A DNA stretch of 64,000 nt from Bacillota bacterium (GCA_023391695.1 JAEWAK010000011.1:15629-79628), one strand, 5' to 3'; numbered from the stretch's first letter, positions 34,262 to 43,778 are shown. Program-made: numbers and translations. Notes: generated by a model from the sequence alone, not told the origin.

Positions 34262-35380
34262 ATGACAAAAGAATTACTTTTAGAAAAAATCGATTTAATC
34301 GTAAGTAAACTGATGAATATGGGAGGTGCTGATTATGACAATGACAAATCATCCTCGGAAAGTGATATAAAATCCGGACTGATAGCACGTGATTTCGGGA
34401 TCGAAGAATGGGACTGGCCCCAAGGCGTGGGTTTATACGGTTTGAATAAACTGCAGCAGATTCATGGGAATACAGCCTATCTGGAGTTTTTTGGGAACTG
34501 GTTTAAAACGAATATGGAGAAGGGACTTCCCGCAGCCAATGTCAACACGACCGCCCCTTTACTGACTTTGGTGGATCTATTGGATACATTAGGGAATCCG
34601 GATTATGAAGCCCTGTGTTTAAAACGGGCCGAATGGATTATGAAGGAACTTCCCAAAACCAGGGAAAACGGTTTTGAACATGTTACCAGTGCAATCGGCA
34701 ACCGGAATGCTGCCGCTCGGCACGAAGGGGAATTGTGGATTGATACTTTATTTATGGCAGTACTGTTCTTAAATAAAATGGGACACAGATATGACAGGGA
34801 GGACTGGATCGCAGAATCCATCCATCAGGTGCTGTTACATATAAAATACCTGTATGATAAGAAAACAGGTTTATTTTATCATGGCTGGACCTTTATTGAA
34901 AACAATAATTTCGGTGAAATATTCTGGTGCCGCGGAAATTCCTGGTTCACCTTTGGTATTGTTGATTTCATAGAAGCCTTTCATGGCAGTATGGAAGAGG
35001 GGTTGAGAATATACCTGGAAGATACTTTTAAGGCCCAGGTTAACAGGCTTATGGAATTACAGTCGGAAAGCGGTCTCTGGCATACGGTTCTGGATGATAA
35101 GAGCAGCTATGAGGAAGTTTCCGGCAGTGCGGCCATTGCAACCGGCATATTAAAGGGAATCAAACTGGGAATTCTTAAGGACTCCTGTAAAGCAAGCGCC
35201 GACAAGGCCATTGAAGCCATCTGCCGGAATATTGACAGCGACGGCACCGTATTGAAGGTATCCGCAGGAACCGGAATTGGAATGAATGCGAAACACTATC
35301 ACGATATTATGATAGCACCTATGGCTTATGGACAGTCCCTGGCATTGGTGGCGCTTTGTGAAGCTTTGGAGGCGTTTTAG
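34262..35380 (+). CDS. Glycoside hydrolase family 88/105, unsaturated rhamnogalacturonyl hydrolase-like
   Basis: Cytoplasmic hydrolase of 372 residues from ATG 34262 (GAAAGGA at 8 nt); an ATG at 34244 overlaps that site. No signal peptide. The (alpha/alpha)6 family signature ELWIDTLFMA gives catalytic Asp161 (equivalent to Asp143 of YteR, from memory), and WCRGNSW corresponds to the common WGRGNGW motif. The family removes the 4,5-unsaturated uronic acid from lyase-made pectin oligosaccharides. With the adjacent importer and sensor it supports a rhamnogalacturonan-type pathway. It converges on the Gfo/Idh gene with a 4-bp gap. Confidence 0.88.
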   Translation: MTKELLLEKIDLIVSKLMNMGGADYDNDKSSSESDIKSGLIARDFGIEEWDWPQGVGLYGLNKLQQIHGNTAYLEFFGNWFKTNMEKGLPAANVNTTAPLLTLVDLLDTLGNPDYEALCLKRAEWIMKELPKTRENGFEHVTSAIGNRNAAARHEGELWIDTLFMAVLFLNKMGHRYDREDWIAESIHQVLLHIKYLYDKKTGLFYHGWTFIENNNFGEIFWCRGNSWFTFGIVDFIEAFHGSMEEGLRIYLEDTFKAQVNRLMELQSESGLWHTVLDDKSSYEEVSGSAAIATGILKGIKLGILKDSCKASADKAIEAICRNIDSDGTVLKVSAGTGIGMNAKHYHDIMIAPMAYGQSLALVALCEALEAF

Positions 35381-35384
35381 TCAT

Positions 35385-36368
35385 TCAGACCTTATCTGCC
35401 GGAAAAACGATTCCGGTCTGTTTTCTTGCTTCATCCGACATAAGCATTTCATACTGGGAATATTTAAGGTATTCTTCCACGGACTCTTTGCCGTTTACCG
35501 CATTGGCAAAAGCCTTTACTGCATAGTACATATTTACGGGGACTTTCTCAATTGGAAAGTTAATTTCTTCGCCGTTTTTCTTGCGGATTTTAACGGACCT
35601 GGGGTCAGCCAGCTTATCTATAACCATAATTCCTTCTTCTCCCATGATCTGGCTTGGAAGGCTGCTGGTTGTTATTTTAGAATAAATGAGCTGTACCTGC
35701 ATTTTATTTTTATAATTTGCGGTTATGGAACCGGCACCGTCAATGTTGTTTTCCAAAAAGATACTGTCTGCCTGTATCTTATCCGGCATGCCAAACAAAG
35801 CTGCTAAAAAATGAATACAATACACCCCGATATCCATTAAGGCACCGTTGGAGAGTTCGGGTTTAAAGGCATTTTCTATAATGCCTTTTTTAAAATTATC
35901 ATAACGGGAGGAATATTGGCAGAACTGGAAAATAGCCTGGCGTATTTCGCCCAGTTCCTTTAGGTTCTCTTTAATGATACGGAAACCGGGGTCATGCAGG
36001 AAGCGTATCTCTTCCAGGAGGATGACCTGATTCTTCCTTGCGCTTTCCTGCATAGTCATAAATTCCCCGGTGTTTGACGCAATGGATTTTTCCACTAAAA
36101 CATGTTTGCCGGCATTCATCAAAAATACTGCCTGACTGCAATGGCTTGCATTGGGACTTGCAATATAGACGGCATCAAGGAGGGGGTCCGCCGCTAATTT
36201 TTCCAGACTGTCATAACTGACTTCTGCTCCGTGTTTTTCGGCAAATTGCCTGCCTCTGTCCCTATCCCTGGAATAGACTGCGTAAAAATTTATTTCCGGA
36301 ATATCCGCACAAGCCTGTAAAAATACTTCGACAATATGGCTTGTACCTATAACTGCAAAATTTATCAT
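35385..36368 (-). CDS. Gfo/Idh/MocA-family oxidoreductase
   Basis: NAD(P)-dependent sugar oxidoreductase of 327 residues from ATG 36368 with GAGG at 6 nt; an in-frame extension to 36419 has no ribosome site. The Rossmann start MINFAVIGTSHIV lacks the usual third Gly (GTSHI instead of GxGxxG-like GAGRI), a variant seen in the family. VLVEKSIASN replaces the typical EKP motif but retains the catalytic Lys. Location next to the uronyl hydrolase suggests a role in sugar or sugar-acid interconversion. Substrate unknown. Confidence 0.85.
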   Translation of the reverse strand: MINFAVIGTSHIVEVFLQACADIPEINFYAVYSRDRDRGRQFAEKHGAEVSYDSLEKLAADPLLDAVYIASPNASHCSQAVFLMNAGKHVLVEKSIASNTGEFMTMQESARKNQVILLEEIRFLHDPGFRIIKENLKELGEIRQAIFQFCQYSSRYDNFKKGIIENAFKPELSNGALMDIGVYCIHFLAALFGMPDKIQADSIFLENNIDGAGSITANYKNKMQVQLIYSKITTSSLPSQIMGEEGIMVIDKLADPRSVKIRKKNGEEINFPIEKVPVNMYYAVKAFANAVNGKESVEEYLKYSQYEMLMSDEARKQTGIVFPADKV

Positions 36369-36688
36369 AATTAACCTCATTTCTGCACATGTTTTCTGTG
36401 TATTTGAAGTTTGCGCCAAGTGTAATTAACATGCTTATACTTTACAGACTTTGATTAAGCAGGCACAAACTGTATTCCTATAATGCTAGCATGCAAGAGC
36501 ATTATTGTCAATCTGCTTACCGGTTTTCTCGGTTTTCTTCAGGAGAAACGTAAGGACCTGTGTTTGTCCTGCGGCTTTCTTGATAAAGTTTATTATTTAT
36601 ATTTTCTTTACTTGTAAAATGGAATGAATCATATAAAATGTAAAATTATATATCAGTTTACAAGAATCAGAAGGGAGAGCGGTTATTA
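36369..36688. other. Divergent intergenic region between Gfo/Idh and DtxR/MarR-like genes
   Basis: About 320 bp containing the promoters of two divergent genes. I see AT-rich stretches and a GGGAGAG ribosome site for the regulator at 36689, but no clear operator palindrome or terminator. Confidence 0.4.
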
Positions 36689-37495
36689 ATGACGGCAACG
36701 CAAATGAAATATTTTATGGCTTTGGCAGAAGGGGAAAACCAATCCATAACACAGATTGCAGAAAGATATAAGGTGAACCGCTCAACAGTAAGCCGGTCGC
36801 TGACTGCCCTGGTGGACCAGGGGCTGCTGGATGAGCAATATAATATAACTTCCGTGGGAAAGCAATATTTATCCGAATATAGATACAAGCACGAAGTTAT
36901 TACACGCTGGTTAATGAAAAACGGTATAGAGGAAGAAGATGCCAGCCGTGATACCTATAAGATACTGGAAGTGTGCTCTGAAAAAACAATCCGTATGCTG
37001 GGGCAGGGCGGGGAGTTCTGCAAGGCCTGCAGTTATTTCAGGGAAAAAGGGCATAAGCTGGTGATTGAAGGAAATGAGATTTGCAATTACATAAAGAGGG
37101 GGGAGTATCAGATTCCTTTTGTTTTCCATAAAGATAAAAGGAGGAGTCCGGATCAGATATCCATGGCAAATGAAGCATTTTACCATCCGGCGACCCTGGT
37201 AATTACCAAAAATTCAGGATATCTTTCCTTAAGATCGAGACAGATGGAACAAAGCTCCTTGATTGATAAGATTAATCTGGCCGGAAAGGTAAACAGTTTG
37301 AAGTACGAATATCAAAACCAGATAAAGGAAGCGGACATAACGGAAACAATGGCGAAACTTCCTTTGGAAGCCATGAAGTTTATCTATATCAAAGAGGACG
37401 AAATTTTACAGGGGTATGCCAATCTTACCATGACCTGTTCGGTAGGAATCCTTCACATGCCGGAGAGCACTGCGATTCTGACCATATATTTGTGA
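36689..37495 (+). CDS. DtxR/MarR-like transcriptional regulator upstream of the haem locus
   Basis: A 268-residue protein. The N-terminal winged HTH (NQSITQIAERYKVNRSTVSRSLTALVDQGLLDE, about 17-49) and the following Y-L-S-E-Y-R-x-K-H-E-V helix resemble DtxR/MntR metal-dependent repressors, where this helix carries metal ligands; a Cys pair (FCKACSYF, near 112) could also bind metal. The C-terminal ~130 residues match nothing I recognise. Its position just before a haem-acquisition locus and a GTTAG-N6-CTAAC palindrome fits iron-responsive repression. Assignment to DtxR over MarR is an inference. Confidence 0.7.
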   Translation: MTATQMKYFMALAEGENQSITQIAERYKVNRSTVSRSLTALVDQGLLDEQYNITSVGKQYLSEYRYKHEVITRWLMKNGIEEEDASRDTYKILEVCSEKTIRMLGQGGEFCKACSYFREKGHKLVIEGNEICNYIKRGEYQIPFVFHKDKRRSPDQISMANEAFYHPATLVITKNSGYLSLRSRQMEQSSLIDKINLAGKVNSLKYEYQNQIKEADITETMAKLPLEAMKFIYIKEDEILQGYANLTMTCSVGILHMPESTAILTIYL

Positions 37496-37699
37496 TTGTT
37501 TATAGGAAGCAGACGGACTTTTACCTTTGTAATAAAAACGGTATTTGTTGTTACATATTAACATAATTGAGAAATTTTATCACAACCTGCGGAAAGAAGT
37601 CTGTGCATATTATGCAACAGCAGGAAAAATGTGGGTTTGATGACTGCAAAATGCGGAAAAATCACTGTTTTAGAGCATGATATGCAACAAAAAAACGTC

Positions 37700-37829
37700 T
37701 TGACTGAGTAAAAAACGTATGATATGTTGTGCTTGTAACAACAAAACATTTTATGAATGCTGTTGAACCGTAATCCTAGGCAGGGCTCTGACAGCATTAT
37801 AAAATCCCAATGAGTTAGCCGTGTCTAAC
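37700..37829 (+). promoter_or_regulatory. Promoter and candidate iron-box of the haem locus
   Basis: TTGACT (37700-37705), 17 nt, TATGTT (37723-37728) is a plausible promoter. About 90 nt downstream GTTAG-CCGTGT-CTAAC (37814-37829) is a palindrome with the half-sites seen in DtxR-type boxes. A small stem TTCCCTT/AAGGGAA then precedes the ribosome site of the 37938 gene. The 442-bp region has no other gene. Confidence 0.5.
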
Positions 37830-37937
37830 TAATGAGTTGTGCAGGAGGGGAAGCTAGCTCATAATAAATTCTCATAAACTCATTTTAGATCTCTCAAGGA
37901 GGGGATTCCCTTAAAAAGGGAAGAAAGGAGCAATATT

Positions 37938-38369
37938 ATGAAAAATTTGTTTAAAAAGCTTGTTGGAATCGTGGCCGCACTGGCTATCGTGGCAACGGTA
38001 ATAGGACCGGGGGTTACTGCCGAGGCGGCAACCGTTACCGGTTATACCTGGGAATATACAACTGACAACGGTGCTACCTGGTCAACGGTACCTGCTGCAA
38101 TGAAGGCAGCTATTTACCGTATTGACTATGACGGAACGGATCTTACCGTTATCTCCAAAGGCTGGGTGCCCATATATGGTGTTCAAGGCCGAATCTCAGT
38201 GATAAGAACTACAACACCAAATTCGGTATTTACCAGCGATAATCTTTTATTTGATGATGAGGCATTTATCCCTGATGTGACAGCGCCTTTTTATCTGTAT
38301 TTTGAAATTGAGCAGGCAGCAGGAACTCATTCACAAGTTTACACCAGGATTTCCAATTTAACCTATTAA
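37938..38369 (+). CDS. Small secreted protein of unknown function, first gene of the haem locus
   Basis: A 143-residue protein with a clear signal peptide (membrane-type helix about 8-27, cleavage near AEA-A at 30-31), leaving ~113 residues rich in Tyr, Thr and Asp with beta-strand character (TGYTWEYTTDNGATW; FYLYFEIEQAAGTHSQVYTRISNLTY). There is no lipobox, membrane anchor or wall-binding motif, so it should be released. I do not recognise the family. It lies 33 bp upstream of the giant NEAT protein with a good AGAAAGGAG ribosome site. A secreted haem carrier is possible but unproved. Confidence 0.7.
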   Translation: MKNLFKKLVGIVAALAIVATVIGPGVTAEAATVTGYTWEYTTDNGATWSTVPAAMKAAIYRIDYDGTDLTVISKGWVPIYGVQGRISVIRTTTPNSVFTSDNLLFDDEAFIPDVTAPFYLYFEIEQAAGTHSQVYTRISNLTY

Positions 38370-38402
38370 TAATTAATAAATAACTGGAACGAGAGGAACA
38401 CA

Positions 38403-41400
38403 ATGTCTAAGAGCATTATAAAGAAAATTATACCGTTTATTTTAATTTTTACATTGGTGCTTCCTTCCGGTCTGGGTCAGATTCTCCCTGTCGTTGCCTC
38501 AGGTAATGACGGGGAGTCTGTGATTCTGACAGAAGAGACCGGAGAGGAAGAAGTCAGTGCTGGCGAAGACGGTGCGGGAGATGTAAATAATTCAGGAGAA
38601 GCAGATGCAGAAGAGGGGAATAATTCGGAAGAAACCGGTATGGAAGAAAGGGAGTTTACAGAAGAAACCGGTGTAGATGGAGAGACTGTTCCGGAAGAAG
38701 GAAGCATTTCGGATGGGGAGAGTCTTTTGGAAAATTTGACGATTTTAGGGGATTCGACAGAAGAAGCAGTGGAGGAAATCTATGCGGTGCCTCTGAAGAG
38801 CTACGGTATTATTTCAAGCAGCGGTTCGGCAACAGAGTCATTTAGTGTCAATATGCCTGCCTGGAATGAGAGAGCCATGCTTAAAGTAGCCTCGGGAGGA
38901 GCTGTTTCCGTGACCTTTCAGATTTACAGTACCATACCATATGATTATTTGCAGGTATTGAAATGGGAGGAAAGCGAAAAATACGATATTGGAACGGCCT
39001 ATGCCAACATAAGTGACAATAAGGAACTGGCGGACATAAAAATGGGCACGTTTACTGATGGGACGGATGCTTATTTGGGACAATATCCCGCCATGGAGCA
39101 GTATTTTTCGGAGGAAACGAATGATTTGTATGATCAAACGGCCGTGGTTAGCAGGGATTCCCAAACCGGGTATACCTATCTTACCTTGAACCTTGAAAAT
39201 ATAGATGACCTGATGAAAAAACTGGTAATAAAGAGTGCTTTTTATACCACCAGTGCAACAGTATCAAGGCCGGCAAATACCAGCTACCTTGTCTTTGATT
39301 TGGACAGCAGGATACGGATAGATATTGAGGAGTACATATACGGCGAAACGAAATCCGTGCAGATAAGTGATGCCCGGGGGAATTCGCCGAAGCAAAGGGC
39401 GTCCAATTTAGTGGACACTGGAACGCTGAACACTGTCCAGAAGCTTTTTTCAACAGTATTAACAGAAGCAGGAGCGGATGAAGGGGCGGAAGATACACTG
39501 ACGATTAAAGGAATGCTTAACGAGGAAGCCTTTGAGGGTACGTATGGAGTTATTTTTGTCAGAGAATTGATAAACAAACCGATTGCTGAAAAGACGGCTT
39601 CAGACATCTTATATTATTATCACCCTTATTATAACACCAATTTCCGAAACTTAGATATCAGTGGATACCAGTTTGAATTAACCTTTGACCTGACCGCCGA
39701 AAATCTGGTATTCGGAGTTCCCCTCAGCATAAAGACGAAGGATGGTGCGGCAGATTATTCAACATATGACGATGCAAAACTGGATACGGTTTCATCCAAT
39801 TATGTTATGCTCCATGTGCTGCCGGGAGTTGCGGAAACCATTGTTATGTTTGACGAAAGCGGAGAAGTAAGACTTACGACTGACTCCAGTGTGATAAGTG
39901 AGGATTATAGCTTTACCGTGGACAGAGACAGTGAGGAACTGAAGTCCCGGGAAATTTACCGGACGGTGGAAACCATTGCGGCAGCGGATGAAGACGGAAT
40001 TCCTTACTTTAAGCCTTATTATTATGAAATTAAGACGGCCAGCGGTTCTGCCGTTAAGCTGATTCAGAACGTGGAGATTGCGGTTAAGGTTCCGGAGGGC
40101 TGGAATGAGAACGAAATATATGCTGTAAACAGATTTTATAATGAGAATGAAACGATAAGAAATAATTATTATAAACCGTCGGACCTCCTCATTAAGGATG
40201 GATACATCATTTTTCAGACAGATTATTCATCTGGTGAGATTTATTTGTATCTTCAGGATACGCCGGCAGATTTAAATGCGCTGGAGAACGGCCTTTATAG
40301 GGTAAAAATAGCAGCCATGCACAGCAGCCAGGACGGCAGAATGTCCATGGCGAACGCTGCACTGGTAAAGGATGCTTTCCTGAAGGTAAGTACGGATGGA
40401 GACGGCAGCAAGGTAAAGGAGCTGTATCTGGACTTCCAGGTTATGTATATCGGAGATACGGCGGGTTACTTATCCAATGTGGGAACTGCAAACACTTATG
40501 GGGTTGATGTTGAAGCTGCCGAAATCGCCTGGGGGAATATTACGGATTACGTTACCGTGGAGGGAAGTGACGACCTGCTGGTGGACTTCTGGCACAAGGC
40601 GAATTTTGATTATGATTTGTACCTGGTTAAGTCGGCTAAAATCACCTTGCAGGATTATACCGGACAAAACGGCACCAATGCTCTGTATCAGAATTATTAT
40701 CCGGTATATTTTGAAGTTCCGCCTATGGATATGGACCCTACCGACGGAATCGGCGCCCAGGTAGTACGTCTTATGGTAAACCATTGTGTGAAACTGGAGG
40801 ACAGTACTGCACTTCCAACTTACCAAAAAACAGTATTAAAAAAAGCTATTCTGGAAGGAAAGGCCATTAACGGAGAGGTTTATACAACGGAAAGCTTCAA
40901 TGCCCTGAAGGATGTGATAGCAGCTGCTGAAAATGTTTACAGCAGTAATCCTCACCCTGAGACAATTAAAAACAATGCGGAAGCAATCCGGGCTGCCATA
41001 AACGCCCTTGTGGTGGACGAAAGCAAATTGGCGGATAAAACGCAACTGGAGGCTAAACTTTCCGAAGCGAAAGCAATCCCGGAGGCAAATTATACTGCCA
41101 GCAGCTATTTAGAGCTTCAAACTGCAATTACAGCGGCTGAAAAAATATATAAGAAAGAAGCGGCAAGACAGGCAGAAGTGGATGCCCAGGTTGTTGCACT
41201 TCAGGCTGTCATAGATGCTCTGGTTCCGGTTAATCTCGGTGCAACCCCGCCCTCACAGCTTCCCGACGGTAAATACACCATTCCCATCCGGTTATGGCAT
41301 GCCATCAAGGACAGTCAATCCATGGGGGATGCGGCAGTGGTGAGCAAAGGGATACTGGAGATAAAAGACGGCAAGGCAACCCTGCAAATGGAGATGCTGC

Positions 41401-43430
41401 CTTTAACCTTTGCCGGACTGACCGGATACTTAATGCAGTTTAATATCTTAACCGATTACACCATAGGCACCAGCGGTTATCCGGAAAACTATACCAGGAA
41501 TCCTGCCGCGGTTTTGGAAACCCATGATTACATAGACCAATATAACAGGGAAGACAGTAAGGATGAAATCTGCAGGGGACAAAAATACCCCAAGACCCTT
41601 GCCGTAAATGTAACCCTTCCGGAGACTGCCGGAGTAAATTACACCTGGGTGCATGTATATGTACCGGTAATGGGTGAGCTGGACAGCGGGGATCAGGAGG
41701 CTAGATTACGCCTTGATTATACGGCAATTGCCAAAAAAGGCGAACCGACAATCTCACTGGATCATAATACTTTGGAATTAACACCGGGAGCCACCAAAAC
41801 ACTGGCAGCATCCCTGACTGATTCGGAGGAGGCCATAGTGTGGGCTACGGATAACAGTACGGCAGCGTCGGTTGACAATAACGGTCTGGTGACTGCCCTT
41901 GCCCCGGGAACTGCTGTCATTACGGCATCCGCCGGAGATATATCAGCCTCCTGCGTTGTAACCGTGAAGACGGAAAATTCCGGTGGCGGAACAGGAAATC
42001 CGGGCACCCCCGGTGATTCCGATGAAAGTCTGGAAGACGGCACCTACTCCATTCCGGTAAAATTATGGCATGCCAGCAAGAATCAGGCTTCCATGGGTAA
42101 TGCGGCCTTAAGCCAGTCAGGCAAGCTGGTTATTAAGAATGGGGAAGGGACCTTATATATTACCTTCCAGAAGATGAACTATGCCGGACAGTCCGGATAT
42201 TTATCGGAACTAAATCCTTCTGCCGTCATATCAACTTATTCGGTAGTGGACCGGTTTAACAGCGAAACCAGCACGGATGAGCGGTGCAGGGGACAGAAAT
42301 ACCCGAAAAGGCTGGCCGTTCCGGTTGTTCCGGGCGAAGAATTTACGGATGTCAGCGTATATGTACCGGTTATGGGCAGTTTGGGAGTAGGCGAACAGGA
42401 TGCCAGATTAAAATTGAATTATGCATCTGCAAAATATATCTCAAGCTCAACAGATCTGGAAAATGAGGCTTCCGGCAATGACTTATATTTTAAAGAAGGA
42501 GAAGCCGTAGAAGGCACCGGAGCAGATTCGGAAGGAACGGCAGAACTTGTAATAGATGACGACGGAATAAAATATTTTTACGAAAATGGCGAGAAAATAA
42601 CCTCAAAGCTTATTAATTACAGAGGAAGAGTTTATTATGCAGGGGAAGACGGAGCGGTAGTGACTTCCAGGTTTGTTACCTATGAAGGCAGGAAATACTA
42701 TGCCGGGGAAAGCGGCGCCATGGAAACTTATGTCATGATAACGGAGAATAATAAGTCTTATTATGCCGGAAAAGGCGGGGTAATAGTAACCTCTGTTTTA
42801 TTCAGTTATAAGGGGAAAAACTATTATGCTTATAAAACCGGAAGAATCGCTGTCTCTGCAGTGGTGACTTATGAGGGCGATAAATATTACGCCGGAGAAG
42901 ACGGCGCTGTCGTAACCTCTAAAATGATAACTTATAAGGGGAAAAAGTATTACGCCTATAAGACGGGAATCCTTGCAGCTTCTGCCATGGTTAATTTAGA
43001 CGGTAAAAAATATTATGCCTATAAGACCGGAAGGATCGCAACCTCAGCCATGGTAACCTATAAAGGCAAAAAATATTATGCTTACCAGACCGGAAGAATC
43101 GCAACCTCCGCCATGGTAACCTACAAGGGCAAAAAATATTATGCCTACCAGACCGGAAGGATCGCCGCCTCCGATATAGTAACCTATTACGGCAAAAAAT
43201 ATTATGCCTATAAGACCGGAAGGATCGCAACCTCCGACATAATAACCTTTAAGGACAGTCAGTATTATACCTATAAAACCGGAAGGATCGCCGCTTCCGT
43301 CCTAGTAACCTATAAGGATCATAAATACTATGCGGGCAAAGACGGTATTCTTGTAAAATCAAAATGGGTAACAATAGACGGTACGCGCTGTTACTTTAAT
43401 AAAACCGGCAAATTGGTTAAGACTTTATAA
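38403..43430 (+). CDS. Giant multidomain NEAT haem-binding surface protein with wall-binding repeats
   Basis: A 1675-residue secreted protein. After the signal peptide (1-31) come an acidic Glu/Gly-rich stretch (to ~115), a ~500-residue unassigned beta-rich region, a NEAT-like module (~627-790), two FIVAR helical modules (~811-944), NEAT 2 (~954-1110), a bacterial Ig-like group 2 domain (~1116-1190), NEAT 3 (~1210-1345), and about 14 copies of a 21-residue KKYYAYKTGRIATS-type wall-binding repeat (~1386-1672). NEAT domains take up or transfer haem. NEAT 2 and 3 share DGxYxIPxxLWHAxKxxxSMG and VxVYVPVMG but have no YxxxY ligand motif. No sortase signal; attachment should be by the C-terminal repeats. 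Confidence 0.88.
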   Translation: MSKSIIKKIIPFILIFTLVLPSGLGQILPVVASGNDGESVILTEETGEEEVSAGEDGAGDVNNSGEADAEEGNNSEETGMEEREFTEETGVDGETVPEEGSISDGESLLENLTILGDSTEEAVEEIYAVPLKSYGIISSSGSATESFSVNMPAWNERAMLKVASGGAVSVTFQIYSTIPYDYLQVLKWEESEKYDIGTAYANISDNKELADIKMGTFTDGTDAYLGQYPAMEQYFSEETNDLYDQTAVVSRDSQTGYTYLTLNLENIDDLMKKLVIKSAFYTTSATVSRPANTSYLVFDLDSRIRIDIEEYIYGETKSVQISDARGNSPKQRASNLVDTGTLNTVQKLFSTVLTEAGADEGAEDTLTIKGMLNEEAFEGTYGVIFVRELINKPIAEKTASDILYYYHPYYNTNFRNLDISGYQFELTFDLTAENLVFGVPLSIKTKDGAADYSTYDDAKLDTVSSNYVMLHVLPGVAETIVMFDESGEVRLTTDSSVISEDYSFTVDRDSEELKSREIYRTVETIAAADEDGIPYFKPYYYEIKTASGSAVKLIQNVEIAVKVPEGWNENEIYAVNRFYNENETIRNNYYKPSDLLIKDGYIIFQTDYSSGEIYLYLQDTPADLNALENGLYRVKIAAMHSSQDGRMSMANAALVKDAFLKVSTDGDGSKVKELYLDFQVMYIGDTAGYLSNVGTANTYGVDVEAAEIAWGNITDYVTVEGSDDLLVDFWHKANFDYDLYLVKSAKITLQDYTGQNGTNALYQNYYPVYFEVPPMDMDPTDGIGAQVVRLMVNHCVKLEDSTALPTYQKTVLKKAILEGKAINGEVYTTESFNALKDVIAAAENVYSSNPHPETIKNNAEAIRAAINALVVDESKLADKTQLEAKLSEAKAIPEANYTASSYLELQTAITAAEKIYKKEAARQAEVDAQVVALQAVIDALVPVNLGATPPSQLPDGKYTIPIRLWHAIKDSQSMGDAAVVSKGILEIKDGKATLQMEMLPLTFAGLTGYLMQFNILTDYTIGTSGYPENYTRNPAAVLETHDYIDQYNREDSKDEICRGQKYPKTLAVNVTLPETAGVNYTWVHVYVPVMGELDSGDQEARLRLDYTAIAKKGEPTISLDHNTLELTPGATKTLAASLTDSEEAIVWATDNSTAASVDNNGLVTALAPGTAVITASAGDISASCVVTVKTENSGGGTGNPGTPGDSDESLEDGTYSIPVKLWHASKNQASMGNAALSQSGKLVIKNGEGTLYITFQKMNYAGQSGYLSELNPSAVISTYSVVDRFNSETSTDERCRGQKYPKRLAVPVVPGEEFTDVSVYVPVMGSLGVGEQDARLKLNYASAKYISSSTDLENEASGNDLYFKEGEAVEGTGADSEGTAELVIDDDGIKYFYENGEKITSKLINYRGRVYYAGEDGAVVTSRFVTYEGRKYYAGESGAMETYVMITENNKSYYAGKGGVIVTSVLFSYKGKNYYAYKTGRIAVSAVVTYEGDKYYAGEDGAVVTSKMITYKGKKYYAYKTGILAASAMVNLDGKKYYAYKTGRIATSAMVTYKGKKYYAYQTGRIATSAMVTYKGKKYYAYQTGRIAASDIVTYYGKKYYAYKTGRIATSDIITFKDSQYYTYKTGRIAASVLVTYKDHKYYAGKDGILVKSKWVTIDGTRCYFNKTGKLVKTL
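42570..43427 (+). repeat. 63-bp tandem coding repeats (wall-binding modules)
   Basis: About fourteen 60-66 bp units encode the C-terminal repeats of the giant NEAT protein. The central units (about 42970-43270) are nearly identical at DNA level, pointing to recent duplication or gene conversion; outer ones are diverged. Confidence 0.85.
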
Positions 43431-43508
43431 AACGGTTTTGACCATGGGCTCCTTCGTGGGAAAGCCATAGAAACGAGGAGGACGGTTAATGGACAGATAG
43501 AAAAGACA

Positions 43509-43576
43509 GGTTGGAAGAAAATAATATTAAGAAAGGATGCCACATACCGGTTCTTCCAACCTTTTTATTTGTGGCA
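43509..43576 (+). ncRNA. Candidate pseudoknot RNA element, copy B (3' hairpin replaced by an insertion)
   Basis: GGTTGGAAGAA (43509-43519) pairs with TTCTTCCAACC (43551-43561); the loop has GAAAGGATGCCACA, and TGCCACA (43538-43544) can pair with TGTGGCA (43570-43576). Relative to copy A, stem 1 has an A-to-G and T-to-C change at the same pair. Because TTTTTATTT follows stem 1, it could also act as a terminator. The second hairpin seen in copies A and C is absent: an inverted-repeat element begins 2 nt later. Confidence 0.55.
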
Positions 43577-43578
43577 GG

Positions 43579-43774
43579 GGGGCTGTTGCAAAATTCATAA
43601 TCTAACTTGCGGGAGGATATGATTTATATTTCTCAGATATTTTGTGAAAAGTATGTGCGAATGGCTTCTGGAAAGAATGGAGCCGTTTATTCACGCAGAT
43701 TGGAATAAAATAGGGGGAATATAAGACGTATTCCAGACACAAGTTCAGTAAATTAATTATTTTACAACAGTCCC
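43579..43774. mobile_element. 196-bp inverted-repeat element with IS6-like ends
   Basis: GGGGCTGTTGCAAAAT (43579-43594) and ATTTTACAACAGTCCC (43759-43774) are inverted repeats with two mismatches. The motif CTGTTGCAAA is the core of IS6/IS257-type ends. No transposase. It ends 4 nt before the ATG of the next NEAT gene and has displaced its normal leader, leaving no obvious ribosome site. Target duplication not seen. Confidence 0.6.
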
Positions 43775-43778
43775 TGCA

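Noticed and set aside
42570..43427. Regular 63-bp repeats as a CRISPR or satellite
   Set aside because: They encode in-frame wall-binding modules of the NEAT protein; opposite-strand frames here are shadows.
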